From assembly GCF_016772475.1 (NCBI RefSeq), contig NZ_CP068595.1, positions 3,534,001-3,598,000 on the forward strand: a stretch of 64,000 nucleotides of DNA, read 5' to 3'. The position numbers and the translations under genes are program-made. The notes under the pieces are model-generated. The model was not told the origin of the DNA. It saw nothing but the letters and a program-made list of their open reading frames with translations, and did not search any database. This document shows, in pieces, positions 51,993 through 60,602 of this stretch (position 1 is its first letter; each line of letters starts with the position of its first letter). The DNA comes from Paenibacillus sonchi. Lineage in GTDB: Bacteria > Bacillota > Bacilli > Paenibacillales > Paenibacillaceae.

Positions 51993-53315
51993 ATGAAAGG
52001 ATTTAAAAAGGTATCTTTAACAGCGCTTACTTTGATATTATCCGCCTCTTTGTCTGCCTGTGGAAGCAGCGGCAGCAAATCCACCACCTCTTCAGATAAA
52101 TCCGGCACGGATAAAAGTGTCAAGATCACTTTGCTTAATTCCAAAGGTGAAATTCAAACCCAACTAGAGGATGCGGCCAAGAGCTTTCATGAGGCATATC
52201 CTGACATCACACTGGAAATTCAGCAAGTGCCGAGCGGCACATCGCCTTTTGAAAGAGCTTCCACGCTGTATGCCTCCGGCAATCAGCCTACCATGATTAT
52301 GCTGGATACCGGGGATGTAGCCAAATTCAAGGACCACATTCTTGATCTGAGCGATGCGAAGTGGAATGGCGACGCTATTGACAGCGCGCTTGATCTGACT
52401 ACGTTTGACGGCAAAAACTATGCTTTCCCGCTGGCGGTTGAAGGGTATGGCCTGATCTACAACAAAGCAGTCCTGGATAAAGCTGTAGGAGGGAACTTTG
52501 ATCCTGCTTCGATCAATACCACTTCTTCACTAGAGGAGCTTTTCAAGAAAATAGAAGCCAGCGGAAAAAAAGCCCTCACTATTTCTCCGATGGACTGGTC
52601 GCTTGGCGCTCATTATCTTTCTCTGGCTTACGGAGGGCAGAGTAAGGACAGCACGGAGGTTGCCGGCTTTATCAGCTCCCTTAGAGCAGGAACTGTGGAT
52701 TTGTCCTCCAACAAGGTATTTAACGGGCTGATGGACACCTTCGATGTGATGATGAAGTACAACATGGAACAGGCCTCGCCGCTTTCTCCAACTTATGAGA
52801 AGGGACCTGAAGTGCTGGGCAAGGGTGAAGTAGGCATCTGGTTTATGGGCAACTGGGCATGGCCGCAGATCAGCGGCTTTGATACAGCCGACAAGCAATA
52901 TGGCTTCCTCCCTGTGCCCGTCAGCAATAATCCCGATGATTACGGCAACACCCAAATTTCTGCTGCTGTAAGCAAACGTATTGTTGTAGACAAGGAGAAG
53001 ACGACTCCGGAGCAGCAGGCGGCAGCCAAAAAATTCTTTGACTGGATCGTATATGAACAAGCCGGACAGGATTTCCTGGTGAATAAAGCCAATATCGTCC
53101 CTGCCTTCAAGAATATTACTATGGAGACACCAGATCCGTTAGGCAAGTCGATTCAAGCCTATTTGGCTGCCGGCAAGGTGGAGCCGTCTCTGAGCGATCT
53201 GCCGGCCGACCACTGGACCAAGGTGGGGGCATCCATGCAGAAATATTTGTCCAAGGCCGGCGACCGGGCCACTTTGGCCAAAGAGATTCAGGACTACTGG
53301 AAAACAGTAAAGTAA
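51993..53315 (+). CDS. Sugar ABC transporter substrate-binding lipoprotein
   Basis: A 440-residue extracellular binding protein of the MalE/SBP_bac_1 family. The lipobox is LSACGSS after a 20-residue hydrophobic signal. ITLLNSKGEIQTQLEDAAKSFHEAYPDI and GIWFMGNWAWPQI are typical sugar-binding stretches. ATG 51993 has GGGGGAA upstream; the frame is open for 44 more codons, which translate the promoter repeats and are not real. Two permeases follow without an ATPase, so a shared MsmK-type ATPase from elsewhere is needed. Linked sucrose phosphorylase suggests sucrose or a glucoside as ligand. Confidence 0.92.
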   Translation: MKGFKKVSLTALTLILSASLSACGSSGSKSTTSSDKSGTDKSVKITLLNSKGEIQTQLEDAAKSFHEAYPDITLEIQQVPSGTSPFERASTLYASGNQPTMIMLDTGDVAKFKDHILDLSDAKWNGDAIDSALDLTTFDGKNYAFPLAVEGYGLIYNKAVLDKAVGGNFDPASINTTSSLEELFKKIEASGKKALTISPMDWSLGAHYLSLAYGGQSKDSTEVAGFISSLRAGTVDLSSNKVFNGLMDTFDVMMKYNMEQASPLSPTYEKGPEVLGKGEVGIWFMGNWAWPQISGFDTADKQYGFLPVPVSNNPDDYGNTQISAAVSKRIVVDKEKTTPEQQAAAKKFFDWIVYEQAGQDFLVNKANIVPAFKNITMETPDPLGKSIQAYLAAGKVEPSLSDLPADHWTKVGASMQKYLSKAGDRATLAKEIQDYWKTVK

Positions 53316-53382
53316 TGTGATTCTGCCGGCGGGGCTGTTTCCGGCCCTGCCGGTTTTCAACACGAAGGAGAGTGAGCATGCG

Positions 53383-54267
53383 ATGACTGGAGAAAAAGGC
53401 TTTTGGAACCGGCTGCGGCTGCGGCTTCTGTTTACCGGGCCTACCTTGTTTGCCTTTTTGACCGTAATGATTATTCCTTTTATATATGGCATTTACTTAA
53501 CCTTTACGAGCTGGGACGGCATTTCTGTTGGACATACTTTGGTCGGCTTCCGGAATTACGGATCGGTTTTTGCGGACTCGGAATTTTGGAGCTCCTTTGG
53601 GCTTACCCTCAAATACGTGCTGTTTACCGTAGTGCTCACCAATGTATTGGCCTTTATGCTTGCTTACGCGCTTACCAAAAGAGTCAAGGGCCAGAATGTT
53701 TTCCGGGCGGGATTTTTCATGCCAAACCTGGTGGGCGGCATCGTGCTGGGTTTCATCTGGCAATTTATTTTTAACAATGTACTGGTCTATCTGGGGCAAA
53801 AAGCCTCCATCGGCATCTTCAGCGCATCCTGGCTGGCTGAACCGGGCAAGGCCTTCTGGACGCTGGTCATTGTTACCGTCTGGCAGTATGCCGGATATAT
53901 GATGGTGATCTATGTGGCGGGTTTAACCGGTGTGCCTGCCGATATACAGGAAGCCGCCAGCATCGACGGAGCCAACAGCTGGCAAAAGCTGACCCGTATG
54001 ACTATTCCCATGATGGTGCCTTCGTTTATCGTATGTCTTTTTCTGTCATTGCAGCGCGGCTTTATGGTCTATGATTTGAACTTGACTCTGACGAAGGGCG
54101 GCCCATTCGGCTCTACACAGCTTGTGTCCATGCACGTGTACCAAAAAGCCTTCTTGTCACGGGACTACGGTGTCGGCCAGGCTGAAGCGTTCGTCCTGTT
54201 CCTGCTCGTGGCCGTAATCACATTGCTGCAGGTATATTTCAGCAAAAAGATGGAGGTGGAAGCCTGA
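53383..54267 (+). CDS. Sugar ABC transporter permease (MalF type)
   Basis: A 294-residue permease with six helices. It begins with a cytoplasmic basic stretch and has the EAA coupling loop QEAASIDGANSWQKLTRMTIPMM. ATG 53383 follows GAAGGAG by 12 bases. The stop overlaps the next start by one base (TGATG). Confidence 0.93.
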   Translation: MTGEKGFWNRLRLRLLFTGPTLFAFLTVMIIPFIYGIYLTFTSWDGISVGHTLVGFRNYGSVFADSEFWSSFGLTLKYVLFTVVLTNVLAFMLAYALTKRVKGQNVFRAGFFMPNLVGGIVLGFIWQFIFNNVLVYLGQKASIGIFSASWLAEPGKAFWTLVIVTVWQYAGYMMVIYVAGLTGVPADIQEAASIDGANSWQKLTRMTIPMMVPSFIVCLFLSLQRGFMVYDLNLTLTKGGPFGSTQLVSMHVYQKAFLSRDYGVGQAEAFVLFLLVAVITLLQVYFSKKMEVEA

Positions 54268-55094
54268 TGCGCGTCCAAAGACAGCTTGGCTCAGCGGCAA
54301 AATTCGTTGTGTTGGCTATACTGCTGGTTTTATTTCTCGTTCCCTTTTTACTGCTGATGCTAAACTCCCTGAAAGAAAACGCGATGATTACTTCTAACCC
54401 GCTGGCCCTGCCTACCAGCTTTAAATTCGCCAATTACAGCTATGCCTTTAAACAGATGAACTATGTAGACGCATTCACCAATACCATTATCATCACGGCT
54501 TTCAGCGTCATTCTGATCGGGATTTGCGGCGCCATGACCGCCCACTATTTTGTGCGCAATCCCAGCAGGCTGAACCAGAATACATTTCTGTTTATGGTAG
54601 CGTCCATGATTATTCCGTTCCAGGCGATAATGATTCCTTTGGTGAAAATTTACGGCTCTCTCGATATGCTGAACAGCAAGTCTTCCCTGATCTTTATGTA
54701 CCTGGGGTTCGGCAGCTCACTGGCCGTGTTTATCTATCACGGTTTTATTAAGAGCATCCCTAAGGAATTGGAAGAGGCCGCGATGATTGACGGCTGCTCC
54801 AGAATAAGAATGTTCTTTCAAATTGTATTTCCGGTCCTGGTACCGACGACGGTGACCATCGGGATTCTAAATGTTTTATGGATCTGGAACGACTTCCTGC
54901 TGCCATCGCTGGTCCTGGTAGAGGCTGAACAACGCACTTTGCCTCTGTCCACTTATTCCTTTTACGGCACCTACACGGTCGATTACGGTCCGCTGATGGC
55001 GAGCCTGATGTTGACCATTCTGCCGGTAGTGATTGTGTATTTGTTCGCTCAAAAATACATTATCCAGGGCGTTATGCAGGGTTCGGTGAAGTAG
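54267..55094 (+). CDS. Sugar ABC transporter permease (MalG type)
   Basis: A 275-residue second permease with six helices and the EAA loop EEAAMIDGCSRIRMFFQIVFP. LMLNSLKENAMITSNPLALP near the N-terminus is typical of MalG-type partners. Translation is coupled to the preceding gene. Confidence 0.93.
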   Translation: MRVQRQLGSAAKFVVLAILLVLFLVPFLLLMLNSLKENAMITSNPLALPTSFKFANYSYAFKQMNYVDAFTNTIIITAFSVILIGICGAMTAHYFVRNPSRLNQNTFLFMVASMIIPFQAIMIPLVKIYGSLDMLNSKSSLIFMYLGFGSSLAVFIYHGFIKSIPKELEEAAMIDGCSRIRMFFQIVFPVLVPTTVTIGILNVLWIWNDFLLPSLVLVEAEQRTLPLSTYSFYGTYTVDYGPLMASLMLTILPVVIVYLFAQKYIIQGVMQGSVK

Positions 55095-55271
55095 CTGGTT
55101 GCGAAAATGATTTGATGCACCGATATCATCCTGGCGGCACAGAGAGTGGGGGCCAGTGTACTGGGGACACGCCACAAGCCGCGATTTGATTCATTGAGAG
55201 CATCGGCCCGTCTGAGAGAGCGGAGCCATAGATAGATGATTGATATATTGGATAGCAGTAGGAGGGAGAAC

Positions 55272-56234
55272 ATGGTGTTCAAATTAGATGAGAGAATCAA
55301 GCTGCCGGCCGATAGAGAGTACGATGTGCTGACAGCGGGAGAGATGCTGGTTGATTTTATATCAGAGGAGGATCAGAATACTGCAGGGCAAGGGACGTAT
55401 CATCCTTTTTTCGGAGGGGCTCCTTCCAATATCGCAATGAATATCAGCCGCCTGGGTATCCGTCCTATAGTGGCTTCGGCAGTCGGTAATGACCGGCTGG
55501 GTCTTTTTTTGGTTGAATCATTGAAAAAGGCAGGAATTGATACCAAGTGTGTGCAAATTGTAGAGGATTCTACCAGTCTGGTGCTTATCACGAAAAGCAC
55601 GTCCACCCCTGTCCCGATCTTTTACCGGGCTGCGGATTACCAATTGGCCTATACGCCGGAACTGGAGCAGGCAGTGCTGAAGGCCGGGTTCGTGCATTTC
55701 TCCTGCTGGCCGATCTCAATGGAGCCGTCGCGGCAGACCATTAACCGGGTGATTGAGGCGGCGAAGCGGCGCGGCATTCCGGTATGCTTTGACCCGAACT
55801 ACCATCCCCAGGTCTGGCGGAAGGGCGAGGATGGCACGGCCTATGTCAAGAAGATTATCAGCCAGGCGGACATCGTGAAGCCTTCGGAAGACGATGCGGA
55901 GCGGCTGTTCGGCCGCGATACTCCCGAGAACCAGGTGCAAAAATACATCGCGCTCGGCGCAGGTCTTGTCATTATGACGCTCGGCAAGGACGGCGCGATT
56001 GTCTCGAATGGACAGGAGACGGCCCGGTTTGAGACGCTGGCGCATGAGGTGGTCGACACGACCGGAGCGGGTGACGCTTTCTGGTCGGGGTTCTATACGG
56101 CGCTTGTCAGAGGCTCAACGGTCCGTGAGGCGCTCCGCTCAGGTTTTGCCGTAAGCGCATTTAAGCTGAAATATACCGGTGCAGTGGTTCCGCTGCCGGA
56201 TCTAAATATAATACAAGCCGAATACGGATGTTAG
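55272..56234 (+). CDS. PfkB family carbohydrate kinase, probable fructokinase
   Basis: A 320-residue ribokinase-fold sugar kinase. It has the first signature GGAPSNIAMNISRLG and the catalytic second signature DTTGAGDAFWSGF. AGGAGGGAG precedes ATG 55272. It lies directly before sucrose phosphorylase, which releases fructose, so phosphorylation of fructose is the natural role. Specificity is inferred from context. Confidence 0.9.
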   Translation: MVFKLDERIKLPADREYDVLTAGEMLVDFISEEDQNTAGQGTYHPFFGGAPSNIAMNISRLGIRPIVASAVGNDRLGLFLVESLKKAGIDTKCVQIVEDSTSLVLITKSTSTPVPIFYRAADYQLAYTPELEQAVLKAGFVHFSCWPISMEPSRQTINRVIEAAKRRGIPVCFDPNYHPQVWRKGEDGTAYVKKIISQADIVKPSEDDAERLFGRDTPENQVQKYIALGAGLVIMTLGKDGAIVSNGQETARFETLAHEVVDTTGAGDAFWSGFYTALVRGSTVREALRSGFAVSAFKLKYTGAVVPLPDLNIIQAEYGC

Positions 56235-56247
56235 GGGAGAGAAGACG

Positions 56248-57714
56248 ATGGTTAAAAATCAAGTGCAACTGATTACGTACCCGGACTCGCTTGGCGGGGA
56301 TTTGAAGTCGCTTCATCATGCGCTGGATGTGTATTTTCCTGATGTGTTCAAGGGCGGGGTTCATATTCTGCCTCCCTTCCCTTCGTCGGGGGACCGCGGT
56401 TTTGCACCGCTGACCTATCTGGAGATTGAGCCTGCCTTTGGGGATTGGGCCGACATCCGGGCAATCGGGGAGCGGCATGATGTGCTGGTGGACCTGATGG
56501 TCAATCATATCTCCCGCCAGTCCCCTTACTTTCAGGACGTCCTGCAGCACGGGCGGCAGTCCCGCTACGCCGATCTGTTCCTTACGCTGGATAAAATCTG
56601 GGCGGACGGACAACCGGTACAGGCGGATATCGATAAAATGTTCCTGCGCCGCAGTAAGCCCTACTCCACTTTCACCATTCAGGACACAGGGGAAGAGCTT
56701 CAGGTGTGGACGACCTTCGGCAAAAATGATCCGTCCGAGCAGATTGATCTGGATATCCGCTCAGAGAAGGTCAAGCAGCTGTTCATCCAATTCTTCACCT
56801 GCTTCAAGGAGAACAATATCAAGATCGTCCGGCTGGATGCGGTAGGCTACGTGATCAAAAAGCTGGGCACCAGCTGCTTTTTCGTTGAGCCGGAAATTTA
56901 TGGCTTTCTGGACTGGATCAAGGAGCTGGCCGATTCTCTTGATATCGAACTGCTGCCTGAGGTGCATTCGCACTATTCGATTCAATACAAGCTGGCGGAG
57001 CACGGCTGCTGGATTTACGATTTTATCCTGCCGTACCGGATTCTCGATACGCTGCTGAACAAGGACAGCCGTGGGCTTAGGGAGTACTTGCGCACCCGTC
57101 CGGCCAAGCAGTTCACAATGCTCGACTGTCATGACGGCGTGCCGGTCAAGCCTGATCTGGACGATCTGATCGACACGAAGGATGCCCGTAAGATCGTTGA
57201 CACCTGTGTCGAAAGAGGGGCCAACCTGAGCCTTATCTTATCCGATGAGCACAAGGCGCCCGATGGGTTCGACGTCCATCAAATCCGCTGCTCCTATTAC
57301 TCGGTGCTGAACTGCGATGACGATGCGTATTTGGCGGCACGGGCGATTCAGTTTTTTGCTCCGGGCATTCCGCAGGTGTATTATGTCGGGCTGCTGGCTG
57401 GTGAAAATGATCTGGAGCGGGTGCGGGAAACCGGCGAGGGACGCGAAATCAACCGCCGCAACTATACGCTTTCAGAAATCGGACAATCGCTGGAAAAGGA
57501 AGTTGTACAGCGTCTGCTCAAGCTGATCCGGTTCAGAAATGAATACGAGGCGTTTAACGGTGATTTTACAGTGGAGGAAGCTGCAGCGAATGAAATCAGA
57601 CTGTCCTGGACGAAGGGCGAATTCCACTGCACGCTGTACATTAACCTTGATACAATGCGCCCTGAGATTGAATATACGGACGGCGAGGGCGTGCTGGTGC
57701 AGCTTGAGGTGTAG
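56248..57714 (+). CDS. gtfA: Sucrose phosphorylase, GH13
   Basis: Cytoplasmic glycoside phosphorylase splitting sucrose with phosphate into glucose 1-phosphate and fructose, 488 residues. The N-terminus VQLITYPDSLGGDL and LPPFPSSGDRGFAP are typical for GH13 subfamily 18. The nucleophile D197 (RLDAVGY), acid/base E238 (LPEVHSHYS) and stabiliser D296 (LDCHDG) are spaced as in the Bifidobacterium enzyme. Other members of this subfamily act on sucrose 6-phosphate or glucosylglycerate; without phosphotransferase genes, sucrose is the best guess. It starts 13 bases after the kinase. Confidence 0.88.
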   Translation: MVKNQVQLITYPDSLGGDLKSLHHALDVYFPDVFKGGVHILPPFPSSGDRGFAPLTYLEIEPAFGDWADIRAIGERHDVLVDLMVNHISRQSPYFQDVLQHGRQSRYADLFLTLDKIWADGQPVQADIDKMFLRRSKPYSTFTIQDTGEELQVWTTFGKNDPSEQIDLDIRSEKVKQLFIQFFTCFKENNIKIVRLDAVGYVIKKLGTSCFFVEPEIYGFLDWIKELADSLDIELLPEVHSHYSIQYKLAEHGCWIYDFILPYRILDTLLNKDSRGLREYLRTRPAKQFTMLDCHDGVPVKPDLDDLIDTKDARKIVDTCVERGANLSLILSDEHKAPDGFDVHQIRCSYYSVLNCDDDAYLAARAIQFFAPGIPQVYYVGLLAGENDLERVRETGEGREINRRNYTLSEIGQSLEKEVVQRLLKLIRFRNEYEAFNGDFTVEEAAANEIRLSWTKGEFHCTLYINLDTMRPEIEYTDGEGVLVQLEV

Positions 57715-57831
57715 AGCTGCGCTTTCAGAAGGCACAGGATGGTATTAGCGATTCGTTGGTCAGCCAATCTTTTCCCTATAAGCGCCAGATAAATTATAAT
57801 AGAGAGATGAGCTTTAGGAAGGAGCAATGCA

Positions 57832-58805
57832 ATGGCTACGATCAACGATGTGGCGGAAAAAGCCGGTGTGTCCGTGACCACCGTTTCAAGAGTGTTAAAC
57901 AACCGGGGTATATCAGCGAGAAGACCAGGCAGAAGGTATACCAAGTCATGGACGAGCTGAACTATCAGCCCAATGAGCTGGCCCGTTCGCTGCTGCGCAA
58001 GCACTCGAATGTACTCGGGCTGATTATCCCGAGCGTGGAGCATCCGTTCTTCGGCGAACTGGCGAATGCAATCGAATCTGTTGCTTATCAGCACGGCTTC
58101 AAGCTCCTGCTGTGCAATTCGCAGCTCGACTCCGTCAAGGAGCGGGAATACGTTGATATGATGCGGCGCAACCGGGTGGACGGGATGATTCTGGGCAGCC
58201 ATACGCTGGAGGTCGGCGAATATACCAATTTGAATTATCCACTGGTCACCATCGACCGCCGGATTGCCGATATTCCGTTTGTCGCTTCGGACAATGAAAA
58301 TGGCGGAGCTCTGGCGGCCCGTCTGCTGATTGCTAAGGGCTGCCGCAAGATCGGCCACCTGTCCGGCAATATGAAGCTGGATATGCTGTCCAATCTGCGT
58401 ACGACCGGTTTTGAGCGTGAGGCGAGACAGGAAGGCGTCGAATTTGTCACCTACCAGACCGAGTTGAATGTCTTCGATGAGCAGACTTACAATGAAATTA
58501 TCCGGAAAATGTTCACTGAACACCCCGACATCGACGGCGTGTTCGCGACAAGCGATCTGATGGCGCTGTTCGTGATGAAGTGGTGCCGCACGTTCGGGAA
58601 GGAGGTCCCCCGCGACGTGCGGATCATCGGCTATGACGATATCCACGCCGCCTCGTGGTACATGCCCGGGTTAAGCACGATCAAACAGCCGATCAAGGAT
58701 ATGGCCCGGCGGGCCGTTGAACTGCTGCTGGAGCAGATGGATGACAAGCCGGTAGAGCGGGAGACCGTTCTCCCGGTGGAGCTGGTCGAACGGGAAAGCA
58801 CCTGA
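57832..58805 (+). pseudogene. LacI family regulator of the sugar operon, frameshifted
   Basis: LacI/GalR repressor. ATG 57832 (AAGGAG seven bases upstream) begins the DNA-binding domain ATINDVAEKAGVSVTTVSRV, then LNNRG, but the frame runs off; the second frame continues YISEKTRQKVYQVMDELNYQP and the periplasmic-binding-protein-like effector domain (LGLIIPSVEHPFFGELAN ... RIIGYDDIHAASW) to 58805. One G added to the GGGG at 57905-57908 joins them into a normal-length 324-residue protein. The gene closes the sucrose-type operon and would repress it in the absence of sugar. It is broken or mis-sequenced. Confidence 0.88.
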
Positions 58806-58852
58806 CTGCGGCAGGAGCGCCCCTAAGCCTGCGCACAATCATCGGACAAGAC

Positions 58853-58890
58853 AAAAAGCCGCCTGCTGTCCGAAGCAGGCGGCTTTTTGT
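58853..58890. terminator. Strong bidirectional terminator
   Basis: AAAAAGCCGCCTGCT and AGCAGGCGGCTTTTT form a perfect 15-bp stem with A and T tracts on the two sides. Confidence 0.92.
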
Positions 58891-58905
58891 GCGGGAAGAC
58901 AGTTT

Positions 58906-58943
58906 GCAGAACCCCCGATCCGGGGAAGGATCGGGGGTTCTGC
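58906..58943 (-). other. Perfect 16-bp hairpin after the exonuclease gene
   Basis: GCAGAACCCCCGATCC pairs with GGATCGGGGGTTCTGC around a six-base loop, five bases past the exonuclease stop. It lacks a T tract, so it may stabilise the mRNA end or act with the terminator next to it. Confidence 0.5.
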
Positions 58944-58947
58944 ATGT

Positions 58948-59637
58948 TCAGAAGAAATTGCCCAAGGCGGAGCTGCTGCCGGAGGTGCTTTTTGCCGGGC
59001 GGGAGGATGGCGGTAGAGTGCTTTTCTTGGCTGCTGCTTTTTTGGCTGGTTTCTTGGGCGGGGACTTAAAAGGCGTATAGCCTCCCGCATACATCGTTCC
59101 GGCCTTATAGCCCTGGCTGCCGGCCAGCAAGAGGGGATCGGTATGCTGCTCACGTTCCATCAGCTTCAGCAGTATCGCCGCCGCAGCTCTGGCGTCATCG
59201 AGCGCATCGTGATGCTTCAGGCTGATCCCGAAATGCTGTGACACTACGTTCAGTTTGTGGGAAGGCAGGTCCTGCAGCATTTTTTTGCCGAGCAGGTAGG
59301 TACACATGTACTGAAACTCAGGATAGCTGTAGGCGGTCCGGTCCAGGCAATAGCGCAGCACACTCATATCAAAAGCAGCATTATGCGCGATGACCACCTC
59401 TCCTTGCAGCAGCGGTTCCAGTGTGGGCCATAGCTCACCAAACGTCGGTTTTCCCTCAACCATGGAGGGGGTAATACCATGAATGGCAATATTCATGCCA
59501 TCGAACCGCTGCTGCGGATCAATCAGCCACACATGCTCGGCGCTCACTACACCCTCTCTCACTTGAACAAGCCCCAAAGCGCAGGCGCTTGAGCGGCTGG
59601 AGTTGGCCGTTTCAAAGTCTATCGCAGTAAAATTCAT
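58948..59637 (-). CDS. DnaQ-like 3'-5' exonuclease
   Basis: A 229-residue exonuclease of the DnaQ/RNase T fold. ExoI is AIDFETANSS, ExoII VIAHNAAFDMSVL and ExoIII HDALDDARAAA, so all four acidic metal ligands and the His are present. The C-terminal 50 residues are a Lys/Pro/Ser-rich tail (PPKKPAKKAAAKK) that may bind nucleic acid. Single-gene unit with hairpins downstream. Whether it trims DNA or RNA is unknown. Confidence 0.9.
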   Translation of the reverse strand: MNFTAIDFETANSSRSSACALGLVQVREGVVSAEHVWLIDPQQRFDGMNIAIHGITPSMVEGKPTFGELWPTLEPLLQGEVVIAHNAAFDMSVLRYCLDRTAYSYPEFQYMCTYLLGKKMLQDLPSHKLNVVSQHFGISLKHHDALDDARAAAAILLKLMEREQHTDPLLLAGSQGYKAGTMYAGGYTPFKSPPKKPAKKAAAKKSTLPPSSRPAKSTSGSSSALGNFF

Positions 59638-59835
59638 AGGTAAAGCCCCTTATTCATCATATAGAATTCATATTAAAGGAGCGGAGAGGCAAATACAAAC
59701 TATTGAATTTACAATTCTTAGTACAACATCTCAAAAGTTCCTCCCTGGTTCTCCCAGAGGAGAAAACAAAGCCAAACGGCTCATACAGCAGAGGATCAAG
59801 TTCCTCCAGCCTCCCCTGAAATGGGGGGCTTCGCC

Positions 59836-60020
59836 TAATGGACCCAGATGCCGTTATCTGCTTGAAATCGGTTTTTGCCGGGCGCTTACGGACCCAGATG
59901 ACCCTATTTCATGCAAATCCACCTTTATGCTCCGGGAAATGCCAGCTTAGCGTCTCCTCAGTCCGTTAGCTTGGATAAAAAGCCCGGATTGTTGAAATAA
60001 CGGCGCTGGAGTCCGTAAGA
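59836..60020. repeat. Dispersed TTACGGACYCAGATG repeat, island 2
   Basis: TAATGGACCCAGATGCC at 59836, TTACGGACCCAGATG at 59886 and the inverted GGAGTCCGTAA at 60008-60018 belong with the copies at 49.8 kb. The stretch 59638-60602 holds no gene I can support firmly. Confidence 0.6.
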
Positions 60021-60127
60021 TCGTGATTCCCTTTGCCCGGTCTGTCTGGAGGATTGAGATGTTCGGCTTCGTTTCATCCCCCGATCCGGAGTGGAACACA
60101 GGAGGGGAAGAACTTGCAGGACGCTGT

Positions 60128-60468
60128 ACTAGTAGAACGTCTCAAAAGTCCTTACTTACCTTCGAGCGAACGATGCTGGAGGATGAGCTTGCGCGCCACG
60201 ATTACGATCACCTGAAGGTTCGAGTGTACGGCACTCTACACGATGGATGGCGGGAATCCGTCAACCTAGCCCGACTCACCAAAGTTACCGTGCAAACCTA
60301 CACACTCGGCGTGGCGAACCACTACGGGAAGTGGGGGGCGACACCGTATCGTGGTACCATGACCGAAAGGGTTGACTTACTTTGTTCGCAATTTGGTTTC
60401 ATCTTAGCGCCCGGATCGTTTTGATCACTTCATCAGGGTAGGAACTTCTGGGATGCTCTACTAGTGAA
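60128..60468. repeat. Segment bounded by inverted repeats
   Basis: ACTAGTAGAACGTCTCAAAA at 60128 and, inverted, ACTAGTAGAGCATCCCAGAA ending at 60464 face each other 340 bp apart. A third related copy (TAGTACAACATCTCAAAAGT) starts at 59719. This looks like the ends of a small mobile element or a remnant. Confidence 0.5.
60173..60424 (+). CDS. Possible remnant ORF inside the inverted-repeat segment
   Basis: An 83-codon frame beginning LEDELARHDYDHLKVRVYGT and ending LCSQFGFILAPGSF, with normal-looking composition. It has no ribosome binding site and a longer open frame crosses the repeat. It may be a passenger or relic of a larger gene. Function unknown. Confidence 0.25.
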   Translation: MLEDELARHDYDHLKVRVYGTLHDGWRESVNLARLTKVTVQTYTLGVANHYGKWGATPYRGTMTERVDLLCSQFGFILAPGSF

Positions 60469-60602
60469 TATAGTATGATATATATTATTGTTAAAAATAT
60501 TTAAATATACTATGTATTAGAAGTCGGACTTCAAGCGCCGTATCCATACTGTGAGTCATGGAAGAAGGCAATGAATTTGGCATATTAATACAGGAGGATC
60601 TT

